A DNA stretch of 64,000 nt. Origin: JAAXHH01 sp965225915 (GTDB lineage Bacteria; JAAXHH01). The notes beneath the pieces are model-generated. The model made no database searches. It was not told where the DNA came from and saw only the letters and a list, made by a program, of their open reading frames with translations. The DNA is taken from assembly GCA_965225915.1 (NCBI GenBank), contig OZ245326.1, positions 2,232,001-2,296,000 of the forward strand, in the 5' to 3' direction. Positions 8,438-16,620 of this stretch are shown piece after piece. The stretch's first letter is position 1. Every line of letters begins with the position of its first letter. The translations under genes and the position numbers were made by a program.

Positions 8438-9391
8438 ATGCCGGAAAGCCGAAATCGGCAGGAGAGCTTTGGTAAAGGGGGCCGAAACAGCCCCGATGTC
8501 AAACTGTTAACCCGGGAGTTGTCGCAGAGCGTGAGTACCTTATCCAAAACCCATTCGGCGGCGTCAGAAGACCGTTCCCTCGATCTTTACCTGCAGGAAA
8601 TCGGCAATGTACCACTGTTGATGGCCGAAGAAGAAACCGAACTGGCTCGGTCCGTCCGGGCCGGTGACCAGAAGGCGCTGGAAAAGCTTGCGGCGTCCAA
8701 TCTCCGTTTCGTGGTCAGCGTGGCCAAGCAGTACCAGAACCAGGGTCTCTCCCTGTCCGATCTTATCAATGAAGGCAATATCGGACTGATCAAGGCGGCC
8801 AAGCGATTCGACGAAACCAAGGGCTTCAAGTTCATTTCCTACGCGGTGTGGTGGATCCGCCAGTCCATACTCCAGGCATTGGCCGAGCAGTCCCGAATTG
8901 TCCGGCTGCCCCTGAGCCGCGTGGGTACGCTGCACAAAATCGGCAGGTTGTCCAGCAAATTCGAGCAGGAAAACGGTCGCGAACCCAGCACCGAGGAAAT
9001 CGCGCGTGAACTGGATATGAATCCCGGCGACGTGAAAGACACGATGCGCATCGCGAGCCGATACGTGTCGCTGGACGCGCCACTCAAGGCGGGGGAAGAC
9101 CATCGGTTGCTGGATCTCATCGAGGATGATGACCAGGATTCACCCGACGAAGCCCTCATGGTGGATTCACTGAAGGAAGAGATTTTCAGGGCGCTCGGTT
9201 CCCTTACAAAAAGGGAAGCGGCCGTGATTGCGCTGTATTACGGCATCAACATGGAAAAATCCTACACCCTGGAGGAGATCGGATCGCATTTCAGTCTCAC
9301 ACGGGAACGCGTTCGCCAGATCAAGGAAAAGGCGCTTCGCAGACTGCGCCATGTCTCCAGGAGCCAGAGGCTTCGGGCCTATCTGAACTGA
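8438..9391 (+). CDS. rpoD: primary RNA polymerase sigma factor, short RpoD/SigA type
   Basis: 317-aa sigma-70 factor lacking region 1.1. Region 1.2 begins at DLYLQEIGNVPLL (about 49-61); region 2 contains LRFVVSVAKQY, LSDLINEGNIGLIKAAKRFD and FISYAVWWIRQSI, so the -10 recognition and melting elements are intact; region 3 has RIVRLPLSRVGTLHKIGR; region 4 ends with SYTLEEIGSHFSLTRERVRQ. Short RpoD proteins of about 290 aa are typical of Bacteroidota and other FCB bacteria; this one has about 45 extra residues before region 1.2. The start is uncertain because the Shine-Dalgarno is weak. It is monocistronic or leads into the M23 genes 105 nt downstream. Confidence 0.93.
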   Translation: MPESRNRQESFGKGGRNSPDVKLLTRELSQSVSTLSKTHSAASEDRSLDLYLQEIGNVPLLMAEEETELARSVRAGDQKALEKLAASNLRFVVSVAKQYQNQGLSLSDLINEGNIGLIKAAKRFDETKGFKFISYAVWWIRQSILQALAEQSRIVRLPLSRVGTLHKIGRLSSKFEQENGREPSTEEIARELDMNPGDVKDTMRIASRYVSLDAPLKAGEDHRLLDLIEDDDQDSPDEALMVDSLKEEIFRALGSLTKREAAVIALYYGINMEKSYTLEEIGSHFSLTRERVRQIKEKALRRLRHVSRSQRLRAYLN

Positions 9392-9496
9392 TCGATCCCC
9401 TTTCCGAGTCACAGCGAGATCCTCACCGGCAACCCGCCGTGAATCGTCCTTCGACGTGGACGCACCGGCCGCCGGGCCGCGGAGTCGGGTAAGCCA

Positions 9497-10399
9497 TTGC
9501 GCAGATTCGTTTCACTTATACATCTACCGGGTAGTTCACACAACGATCCCAGGGAATTCGGCATCTGGTCGATCCTGTTCGGTATCACCATGCTGGTACT
9601 CCTGTTGCTGACGGGATGGCACTTCGGCGCACCGTATCTTGTTTCCCTGCTGGACAATGGAGCTCTGGCCGAAAGGGAAAGGGAAAACGCCCGGTTGAGC
9701 GAGCAGATGCGGACCCTTAATCAACTGGACGGTACCCTCGAAACGCAGATCGGGACATTGACGAAACGGGCGGAGAACATAAGTACGATCGTCCATGGAA
9801 CCAATGCTCCCGGTCCTGTTGGAGGATCGACCGTTTCTACTTCGTCCATGTCGACCATCGAAGCGATCGGATCGCCCGTTGCGGCTATTCGCGAGATAGG
9901 CGGAAAGATCGACCTGATGCTCATCGAAGCACGTGCCGAACTGGCCAGCCTGCAGTCCATCGAAGCACAATCCAGGGAGAACGAGCAATACTGGCGCGAC
10001 ATCCCCGTCGTGTCGCCGGTCAGCGGTCCCGTTTCGAGATCCTTCGGATCGTCGCGAAACCTGCTGAGCGACGAGGAACGCGTGCACGGCGGCCTGGACC
10101 TCGCCGCGCCCAGGGACGAGCCGGTTCGTGCGACAGCCGCCGGCGTCGTTTCACGAACCGGCGTGAATGCGAGTCTCGGCCGGTACGTGGACATAGCGCA
10201 TCAGAAAGGATACACGACGCGATACGGACATCTTTCTAAAGTGCTGGCCGAAAGAAGGAAACAGGTGAAACGGGGAGAGATCATCGGACTGGTTGGCAAG
10301 ACCGGCAAGACCAATGGATACCACATCCACTACGAGATCCACCACGAGGGACGTATTCTCGATCCGTCGATCTGGTTTTTCCCGGATCAGGGACCGTAA
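9497..10399 (+). CDS. membrane-anchored M23 metallopeptidase
   Basis: 300 aa from a TTG start. A single membrane helix at about 22-43 is followed by a coiled-coil-like stretch (55-95), a Ser/Thr-rich linker (105-125) and a C-terminal LytM domain. Zinc and catalytic residues are present: H197 and D201 in HGGLDLAA, H245 in GHLS, and H276/H278 in YHIHYE. Family members cleave peptide cross-links of peptidoglycan or, when degenerate, activate amidases; the complete ligand set suggests an active endopeptidase. It is followed 143 nt later by a paralogue of the same architecture. Confidence 0.88.
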   Translation: MRRFVSLIHLPGSSHNDPREFGIWSILFGITMLVLLLLTGWHFGAPYLVSLLDNGALAERERENARLSEQMRTLNQLDGTLETQIGTLTKRAENISTIVHGTNAPGPVGGSTVSTSSMSTIEAIGSPVAAIREIGGKIDLMLIEARAELASLQSIEAQSRENEQYWRDIPVVSPVSGPVSRSFGSSRNLLSDEERVHGGLDLAAPRDEPVRATAAGVVSRTGVNASLGRYVDIAHQKGYTTRYGHLSKVLAERRKQVKRGEIIGLVGKTGKTNGYHIHYEIHHEGRILDPSIWFFPDQGP

Positions 10400-10434
10400 G
10401 TTGCTGGCCGGCTGATTAAAACGCAAAAAACAGG

Positions 10435-10461
10435 TTGACACGTACACCGTAACTGTACATT
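10435..10461 (+). promoter_or_regulatory. possible promoter for second M23 gene
   Basis: TTGACA (10435-10440) in an A/T-rich gap. The best -10 candidates downstream (TACATT at 10456-10461, spacer 15) are suboptimal, so this is tentative. Confidence 0.3.
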
Positions 10462-10542
10462 TTGAACTTGATATTTTTGCGATAACTGGTTTATACGCAA
10501 TGACAAAAGTAGATTTGTAACCCGTATTTAGGAACGGTTGTA

Positions 10543-11421
10543 TTGAGAAAAATCCGACTACCTACCTGGCTCTTGATCTTGCATTTTGGGGATTGGACGA
10601 TTCGCATACCCAGTTTGATGATTCCGGTTATGCTGGGCGTGCTGGTGATGGCAACCGGTGTCGTGTACTCGGGCGCGAGGTCGTTGTACACTGAGTACAA
10701 GCATAGCAGTTTTTCCGAAGAAATCAGGATCCTGGAACAGTCCAGCCGGTCGAACAAGGCCAGGTTGGACACGCTTGTTTCTTCCGAAGAATCCGCCCGC
10801 CTCATATCGGGCCTGCCCATGATTCACCCGGATGTGCGCCAGGTGGGTGTGGGTGGACGGGCCGAAATTCCAAACGTGGAGTTCAATCTCGATTCTCCCT
10901 ATTACCGGGCCTCCAAACTGCACTCAGAGATGGAAACCACGAAGCGCATGTCGAGGCTTTCGCTCAGGAGCATGGAGGATATAGAGCAACAGATCCGGGA
11001 GATCGACGACCGCTGGCAATTCGTACCCTCGATCACCCCGGTGACCGGCGTTATTACCAGCCGGTACGGACTGCGGAACGATCCCTTTACCGGTCTCTAC
11101 ACCATGCACAACGGGATCGATATCGCCGCGGCCCCGGGCACGCCTGTCAGGTCCCCCGCCAACGGTGTCGTGATCAAAACCGGAGTGGACGCCCGGTACG
11201 GCCTGCATATAGACGTGGACCACCAGAACGGTATCAAGACCCGCTTCGGCCATCTTTCCGCCATCATGGTGAAGAAAGGCATGGATCTGAAGCGCGGCGA
11301 TGTCATCGGCCAAGTAGGCATGACGGGAAGAGCCAATGGATTCCACCTGCATTACGAAATACAGAAGGACCGGCGACGGGAAAATCCCATGAAGTACATC
11401 CGGTCGGAAAACGACTGCTGA
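10543..11421 (+). CDS. second membrane-anchored M23 metallopeptidase
   Basis: 292 aa from a TTG start preceded by AGGAACGG. The layout repeats the upstream gene: membrane helix at about 23-44, helical region (55-155), then a LytM domain with H189 and D193 (HNGIDIAA), H237 (GHLS) and H268/H270 (FHLHYE). All zinc and catalytic positions are intact. Sequence between the two copies differs widely outside the catalytic motifs, so the duplication is old. Probable periplasmic peptidoglycan endopeptidase. A strong intrinsic terminator follows. Confidence 0.88.
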   Translation: MRKIRLPTWLLILHFGDWTIRIPSLMIPVMLGVLVMATGVVYSGARSLYTEYKHSSFSEEIRILEQSSRSNKARLDTLVSSEESARLISGLPMIHPDVRQVGVGGRAEIPNVEFNLDSPYYRASKLHSEMETTKRMSRLSLRSMEDIEQQIREIDDRWQFVPSITPVTGVITSRYGLRNDPFTGLYTMHNGIDIAAAPGTPVRSPANGVVIKTGVDARYGLHIDVDHQNGIKTRFGHLSAIMVKKGMDLKRGDVIGQVGMTGRANGFHLHYEIQKDRRRENPMKYIRSENDC

Positions 11422-11446
11422 TCCGTACCGATCGCGAAGCATGAGT

Positions 11447-11490
11447 AAAAGGCAGGGGGTGTTGTTTCCTCCCTGCCTTTTCCATTTTCA
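11447..11490 (+). terminator. rho-independent terminator after the M23 pair
   Basis: An 11-bp perfect stem, AAAAGGCAGGG (11447-11457) pairing with CCCTGCCTTTT (11471-11481), encloses a 13-nt loop and runs into a T-rich tail. Confidence 0.8.
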
Positions 11491-11503
11491 GAAGGTATGC
11501 TGA

Positions 11504-11674
11504 ATGCCTCGTATCGTAGTCGTCGGCAGTTCGAATACGGACATGGTCATTTCGATGCCGCGGATTCCTGTTCCCGGAGAGACGATCCGCTTCGCCACGC
11601 GTTGCGCCGCAGTCTCCGTGACCCGGCGGGGCGCCCAGCCTTCCCTGCCGGCCCGGGAAGAGGTGGAGGACTAG
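11504..11674 (+). pseudogene. ribokinase N-terminal remnant
   Basis: The ATG at 11504 opens a 56-codon frame ending at TAG 11672-11674. Its first 28 or so residues read like the start of a PfkB/ribokinase: PRIVVVGSSNTDMVI followed by PRIPVPGETI. After GETI the family would continue with a GGxGAN motif, but this frame becomes unrelated and stops. No other frame resumes the kinase, and the next gene starts 4 nt later. It is therefore a decayed fragment, or the tip of a kinase replaced by rearrangement. Confidence 0.65.
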
Positions 11675-11678
11675 GTCT

Positions 11679-12404
11679 ATGTTCCGCCAGGACTACATCA
11701 TGAGAACCATCCGTGTTTTCATAGATGCCATGATCCTTTTGATCCGATCCCGCCGCGACCAGGACTATCACCGCGCCCGCTCGATCATCGCCCAGACCTG
11801 GGAAGACATCTTCGGTCTGTCGACGGAGTCTGTAATGGCGCTTTCCGAGCGTACCCTGCTGTCCATGCTGATGAACCGGAGCGCCGGGGCCGTCGACACG
11901 GCCCTCATGGCCGCCCGCCTGTTCAAGGAAGACGGCGTGCTGGCCATGGCGGACGGACAGGAAGATGACGGACGGCGGCTCTTCCTGAAGGCCCTCAATT
12001 GTTACCTGGAAATCTCCGTGGAGCCGTCCATCGGCGCGGATGACTTTCGCTGGATCAACGAAGAGATCGATTCCTCAGGTCTCGTTACGGATCCCCACGA
12101 AGCGATCGGGGAACTGCTGGATCTTATTGCGGCCGAAGACCTACCCATGTCAACCACGATGCTGCTGTTCAGGTACTACGAACGATTCGGCCACTTTGGC
12201 AAGGCCGAAGACATCCTCTTCCACGTGCTGGACGACAACCCGGCCGAACCTGAAATCGCCAGGCTTGGCCTGGGGTTTTACGAACGGCTCGAATCCATGG
12301 CGGACGACCGCCTGGAAAGGGGCTTGCTGCCCCGCGGGGAAGTGCTCGAAGGCCTGAAGCATTTGAGGTCTCGGATACGCCGGTACGGGTATGTTTTTGA
12401 TTGA
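11679..12404 (+). CDS. uncharacterised DUF6483-like helical protein
   Basis: 241 aa, starting MFRQDYIMRTI. Predicted to be almost wholly alpha-helical, with the second half (about 115-215) resembling short TPR-like helical repeats. There is no signal peptide, membrane segment or catalytic motif. The opening FRQDYIMR resembles the DUF6483 family as I remember it; that assignment is not verified. An internal ATG at 11700 is an alternative start. It lies between a ribokinase remnant and miaB, with no functional clue from context. Confidence 0.7.
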   Translation: MFRQDYIMRTIRVFIDAMILLIRSRRDQDYHRARSIIAQTWEDIFGLSTESVMALSERTLLSMLMNRSAGAVDTALMAARLFKEDGVLAMADGQEDDGRRLFLKALNCYLEISVEPSIGADDFRWINEEIDSSGLVTDPHEAIGELLDLIAAEDLPMSTTMLLFRYYERFGHFGKAEDILFHVLDDNPAEPEIARLGLGFYERLESMADDRLERGLLPRGEVLEGLKHLRSRIRRYGYVFD

Positions 12405-12465
12405 CGATGCCTCGCCGGTCCTATAGATTACCGGAACCTGAAAACACGCAAAAAGACAGGATATC

Positions 12466-13836
12466 ATGGTTACGGACAGGACATTTCTGGAACCGCCAAC
12501 GGCTTCTCCCGCGATACAAACACGTTCCCTGTACATGGAGACCTACGGCTGCCAGATGAACAAGGCGGATTCCGAGTTGATCGTCGGTTTGCTCACCCGC
12601 GAGGGATACCAGGTGACCGACCGGGTCGACCGCGCCGACGTGATCCTGGTGAACACCTGCGCCATCCGCGAAAACGCGGAGCAGCGCGTACTCGGGCGCA
12701 TGTCCGAGTTGAACCGGTTCAAGACAGTCAATCCCGACCTGATCCTGGGGCTCTGCGGATGCATGTCCCAGCACCTCGGTGACCGGATCATCGAGAAGGC
12801 CCCCTATATCGACCTGGTCGCCGGTCCCGACAGCTACCGCCGCTTGCCGGCCATGCTTCGGGCCCTGGACACCGAAAATGAACCGGCGTTGAACCTGACC
12901 TGGGACCGGGCAGAGCATTACCTCGATATCGATCCCGTGAGGGAACCGGGAGTGAACGGCTGGGTTACGATCATGCGCGGTTGCGACAAGATGTGCTCGT
13001 TCTGCATCGTGCCCTTCGTTCGCGGCAGGGAGCGCAGTACGCCCCACGAAGAAGTCATTCGGCAGATCGAGCACCTCGCGGTGGAAGGATACCGGGAAGT
13101 GACGTTGCTCGGCCAGACGGTGAACAAGTACCAGGATGGCGAAGTCGATTTTGCGGACTTGCTTTCCCGCGCGGCGGAAGTGGACGGTATCGAGCGTATC
13201 CGCTTTACCTCTCCTCACCCGGCGCATTTCCCCGATCGGCTCATCGAGGTCATGGCGGCCTCCATGAAGATATGCCCCCATACGCACCTTCCGCTGCAGT
13301 CGGGTGCGGCGACGACCCTTTCACGCATGCGCCGCGATTACACCCCGGAAGTGTTCCTCGACGTCGTCCGCCGGCTTCGGGAGAACATCCCCCATATCGC
13401 CCTGACGACGGACATCATCGTGGGGTTCTGCGGCGAGACGGAAGAGGAGTTCGAAGCTACCCGTGAGATGATGCGGACCGTACAGTTCGACAGCGCCTTC
13501 ATGTTCAAGTACTCGCCGAGGCCCGGTACCGCTTCCCATAAACGACTTGCCGACGACGTGCCCGAAGAAGTGAAGGCCCGGCGATTGACGGCCATCATCG
13601 ACATGCAGAAATCGATCTCCGATATCAGAAACCGGGCATTCAAGGGGCGAACCGTGAACGTGCTCGTCGAGGGCCAGTCCAAGCGCGACGCCCATAAGCT
13701 TTTCGGCAAGGCGGACATCTTCAAGACCGTGGTGTTTCCAAGGCGGCCTGGCATTGAATCCAACATGATCGTTCCCGTACGCATTAACGGTTCTACGCCC
13801 TTCACCCTGTTCGGAGATATCGCGCTGCCGGATTAG
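12466..13836 (+). CDS. miaB: tRNA-2-methylthio-N6-isopentenyladenosine synthase
   Basis: 456-aa radical-SAM methylthiotransferase. The N-terminal MTTase domain has cysteines C29 (METYGCQMNKADSE), C65 (VNTCAIRENAE) and C99 (CGCM), which bind the auxiliary 4Fe-4S cluster. The radical-SAM motif RGCDKMCSFC gives C173, C177 and C180. A C-terminal TRAM domain (about 385-450) contacts tRNA. The sequence favours MiaB over RimO or MtaB because of the ENAEQRV and FCIVPFVRGRERS segments. It methylthiolates A37 of tRNAs reading UNN codons. Confidence 0.95.
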   Translation: MVTDRTFLEPPTASPAIQTRSLYMETYGCQMNKADSELIVGLLTREGYQVTDRVDRADVILVNTCAIRENAEQRVLGRMSELNRFKTVNPDLILGLCGCMSQHLGDRIIEKAPYIDLVAGPDSYRRLPAMLRALDTENEPALNLTWDRAEHYLDIDPVREPGVNGWVTIMRGCDKMCSFCIVPFVRGRERSTPHEEVIRQIEHLAVEGYREVTLLGQTVNKYQDGEVDFADLLSRAAEVDGIERIRFTSPHPAHFPDRLIEVMAASMKICPHTHLPLQSGAATTLSRMRRDYTPEVFLDVVRRLRENIPHIALTTDIIVGFCGETEEEFEATREMMRTVQFDSAFMFKYSPRPGTASHKRLADDVPEEVKARRLTAIIDMQKSISDIRNRAFKGRTVNVLVEGQSKRDAHKLFGKADIFKTVVFPRRPGIESNMIVPVRINGSTPFTLFGDIALPD

Positions 13837-13877
13837 TGCCGACCGGCCGCGGGTGATCCAAAGGAAATCCCAATAGC

Positions 13878-14666
13878 ATGAAACCAACAGAACACGAAGC
13901 CGATTCGCCGGAACACGAAGTAGGTTCCCGTTCCGAAGTCAGCAGGGACGGCTCCGGCCTGTCCCGCCGAGGTTTTCTGGGTCGCATTGCAGGCGGCGCC
14001 CTGGCCGGTACCGCGATTCTCAATAGTTGTGTGCGTTCATCCCCAAAGGAGAGTACCATGTCTTTCACGCTGCCCGATCTGCCCTATGCCCACGACGCGC
14101 TCGAACCCCATATCGACACGCGCACGATGGAAATCCATCACGGCAAGCATCACAATGCCTACATTACCAACCTGAACAACGCCCTGGCGGACCACGGTGA
14201 CCTGGCCGGCAAGAGCCTGGACGAACTGCTCGCGGACAACTGCGCCATCGTTCCCGACGCCATCAAGACGGCGGTCCGGAACAACGGTGGTGGACATGCC
14301 AACCACTCGCAGTTCTGGACGATCATGAGCGGCAGCGGCGGTGGAAGCCCGACGGGCAACCTGGCCGCTGCGATCGACGGCGCCTTCGGCGGTTTCGACG
14401 CCTTGAAAGAGCAGTTCGCTGCCGCGGGCGCGACGCGCTTCGGTTCCGGCTGGGCCTGGCTCGCCAGGGACGGCGCGGGGAACCTGGAGGTCTATTCCAC
14501 GGCAAACCAGGACAGCCCGATCATGGAAGGCAAGACGGCCATCATCGGACTGGACGTGTGGGAACACGCCTACTACCTGAATTACCAGAACCTTCGTCCC
14601 AACTATATCGCGGCCTGGTGGAACATCGTGGACTGGGCAGAGGCGGAAAGACGCTTCAACGGCTGA
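13878..14666 (+). CDS. sodA: Mn/Fe superoxide dismutase with Tat-lipoprotein leader
   Basis: 262 aa. Residues 1-60 form a twin-arginine leader (SRRGFLG at 29-35, hydrophobic 37-48) with a lipobox LNSC (Cys51); the rest is a normal-length Fe/Mn superoxide dismutase. Metal ligands are visible in LEPHID, GGHANHSQFW and DVWEHAYY, and the GLDVWEHAYYLNYQN stretch favours manganese. A second start at 14058, preceded by a strong AAAGGAGAG at 14045-14053, would give a 202-aa cytoplasmic enzyme. One gene may thus make both an exported lipoprotein and a cytoplasmic form. The upstream start at 13878 has only a distant AAGGAAA. Confidence 0.92.
   Translation: MKPTEHEADSPEHEVGSRSEVSRDGSGLSRRGFLGRIAGGALAGTAILNSCVRSSPKESTMSFTLPDLPYAHDALEPHIDTRTMEIHHGKHHNAYITNLNNALADHGDLAGKSLDELLADNCAIVPDAIKTAVRNNGGGHANHSQFWTIMSGSGGGSPTGNLAAAIDGAFGGFDALKEQFAAAGATRFGSGWAWLARDGAGNLEVYSTANQDSPIMEGKTAIIGLDVWEHAYYLNYQNLRPNYIAAWWNIVDWAEAERRFNG
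14045..14060 (+). promoter_or_regulatory. strong internal ribosome binding site in sod gene
   Basis: AAAGGAGAG (14045-14053) sits 4 nt before an in-frame ATG (14058-14060) exactly where the catalytic domain begins. It is stronger than the site for the full-length start and may direct synthesis of an unexported dismutase. Confidence 0.6.
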
Positions 14667-14716
14667 TTGAAACCGCCGCTTTTGAAAGAGCGGCAGGAAC
14701 GAATCCTGGAGGCACG

Positions 14717-15844
14717 ATGGCGCGAACGGGAAAAGCGGCGATCCTGGACAAGGAACGGGGAACTTTTACCGTCGGCGAGGCGGTGGTCCCGGACCCGGGG
14801 CCGGGCGAGATACTCGTCCGACAGTCCATGTGCGGCGTATGCGGCACGGACGTTCATGTCTACCACGGTCACATGCGCCGCAAGGCATTCCCCCTTGTTC
14901 TGGGTCACGAGATCGTCGGCGTCATCGAAAAGATGGGATCCGGTGTCGATTCGGACGCGATGAACAAGCCGGTAAAAGAAGGCGATCTCATCGCCATCAT
15001 TCCGGGGCAGCAGTGCGGAACCTGCTATTTCTGCGCGGTGGTACGGGAGCCCGGACTCTGCCCTAACGTGCTGGCCTACGGATTCCGGCCCTACGGCGAC
15101 ATCAAGCCCCATTTCCAGGGCGGGTATGCGGAATACGTTCTGCTGAACATACCCCGCACCAAGTTCCTCAAGGTGCAAAGCCCGCCTGAAATCGCCGTGC
15201 TGCTCGAACCGTTCACCGTCGGGCTTCATTTCGCCGAAAAAGCCCAGATGAAACTCGGGTCCACGGCGGTGATACAGGGCGCCGGCGCCATAGGGCTGTT
15301 CAGCCTGGCGGCGGCCCGCGAGGCCGGCGCGCACCGCACCATCGTCGTGGGGGCGCCCGCCTCGCGGCTGGAACTCGCCAAGGCCTTCGGCGCCGACGTG
15401 ACCATCAATATCGAGGAAGTGGCGGACGCTCAGGAGCGCATTGAACTGGTCAGGGCGGAAACGCCCGGTGGTTACGGCGCCGATGTGGTATTCGAATGCA
15501 CGGGCGTGCCGCTGGCCATCCCGGAAGGCGTGGAAATGCTGCGGAGGGGCGGCACGTACGTGGAAGGCGGTCATTTCACAGACACGGGTGACGTCTCCAT
15601 GAATCCCTTCAATCACTTCGTGTTCCGCCACATCACCCTGGTCGGCGTCTGGGCAAGCACCATAACGCACTTCGTCCGCGGCCTGCCCATCCTGGAATCG
15701 GGCCGCTATCCCTTCGAGGAAATGGTCTCCCACACCCTGCCGCTCGGCCGGGTCGGCGAAGCCATCGACGCCCTTTCGACCAATTACCGCCTCGACGGTG
15801 AAGAGGTACGGAAGATCGCGATATCCGGTGAGATGGCCGGGTAA
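14717..15844 (+). CDS. zinc-dependent medium-chain dehydrogenase (MDR)
   Basis: 375 aa from the ATG at 14717, which follows a GGAGG. Catalytic zinc motif CGVCGTD with GHEIVGVIE downstream; structural zinc site CGTCYFCAVVREPGLC (Cys-x2-Cys-x2-Cys-x7-Cys); Rossmann motif GAGAIGLF. Such enzymes oxidise secondary alcohols or polyols with NAD(P)+. The neighbour beginning 11 nt downstream is a TIM-barrel sugar isomerase, so a sugar or polyol substrate is likely, but the exact one cannot be told. The sequence is longer between the zinc lobes than in yeast-type alcohol dehydrogenase. Confidence 0.88.
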   Translation: MARTGKAAILDKERGTFTVGEAVVPDPGPGEILVRQSMCGVCGTDVHVYHGHMRRKAFPLVLGHEIVGVIEKMGSGVDSDAMNKPVKEGDLIAIIPGQQCGTCYFCAVVREPGLCPNVLAYGFRPYGDIKPHFQGGYAEYVLLNIPRTKFLKVQSPPEIAVLLEPFTVGLHFAEKAQMKLGSTAVIQGAGAIGLFSLAAAREAGAHRTIVVGAPASRLELAKAFGADVTINIEEVADAQERIELVRAETPGGYGADVVFECTGVPLAIPEGVEMLRRGGTYVEGGHFTDTGDVSMNPFNHFVFRHITLVGVWASTITHFVRGLPILESGRYPFEEMVSHTLPLGRVGEAIDALSTNYRLDGEEVRKIAISGEMAG

Positions 15845-15854
15845 AGGGGCCCCA

Positions 15855-16613
15855 TTGGGATTCAAACTGGGATACAGCGGACTGCGGTGGAGGACCCCCG
15901 ACCTGGACCTCATTCTGGCGCAACTGAAGGAAACCGGTTGGGACGGATGGGAAATCCGGCAGTCGCTGGACTGGCTCGGATCGGCATCCCGGGTCAAATC
16001 CATCTCGGACCGTGCCGGTGTGCCTGTCGCCGTGGTGTGCAGTACCGGAATCAGCCTCGACGGCGATCACGAGATGCTGGAGCGGAACAAGCGCCGTATC
16101 GATTTCGCCGCCGACGTGGAAGCCGACACCTACATGTTCATGGGCGCTGGCCGTCCCTACGGTCGGACATCGACCACGGACGAGATCCAGGCCCTGGCGG
16201 ACCTGTCGGACGAGCTCGCCGACTACGCGTCGCAGTACGACCTGGACGTGTGTTACCACATCCACACGAGCACCACGGTAGATTCCCGCGAAGAATGGGA
16301 ACTACTCATGCGCCTGATGAAACGGGCGCAACTCTGTATCGACGTGTCCCATTCGGCCTTCTGGCACTACGATCCTGCGCAGTCGATCCGGGATTTCAGG
16401 GACCGGTTGGTGTACGTGCACCTGCAGGACTACAAGGATTATCGCTTCGTAGAACTCGGCGAAGGCGGGCTGCTTGACTTCGGTGCCGCCATGAAAGCGC
16501 TGGAGGAGATCGGTTATGACCGGTGGGTGACCGTGTGCCCCGGCCAGTCGGACATTCCCGACGAAGAAAAGATGCGGCGGGACCGCGCCTATCTACGAAA
16601 ACTGGGGTATTGA
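15855..16613 (+). CDS. TIM-barrel sugar phosphate isomerase/epimerase family protein
   Basis: 252 aa from a TTG at 15855 with AAAGGGG just upstream; an earlier in-frame ATG at 15798 lies inside the dehydrogenase gene. It belongs to the xylose isomerase-like TIM-barrel superfamily: beta-strand ends carry likely metal ligands in CYHIHTST, CIDVSHSAFWH and VYVHLQDYKD. The substrate is unknown. Close coupling to the zinc dehydrogenase suggests that the two act on the same sugar or inositol-like compound. Confidence 0.8.
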   Translation: MGFKLGYSGLRWRTPDLDLILAQLKETGWDGWEIRQSLDWLGSASRVKSISDRAGVPVAVVCSTGISLDGDHEMLERNKRRIDFAADVEADTYMFMGAGRPYGRTSTTDEIQALADLSDELADYASQYDLDVCYHIHTSTTVDSREEWELLMRLMKRAQLCIDVSHSAFWHYDPAQSIRDFRDRLVYVHLQDYKDYRFVELGEGGLLDFGAAMKALEEIGYDRWVTVCPGQSDIPDEEKMRRDRAYLRKLGY

Positions 16614-16620
16614 ACTTCCG

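Noticed and set aside
14671..14692. GCCGCT/AGCGGC hairpin after the superoxide dismutase gene as a terminator.
   Set aside because: No T tract follows and the zinc dehydrogenase starts soon after, so readthrough is more likely.
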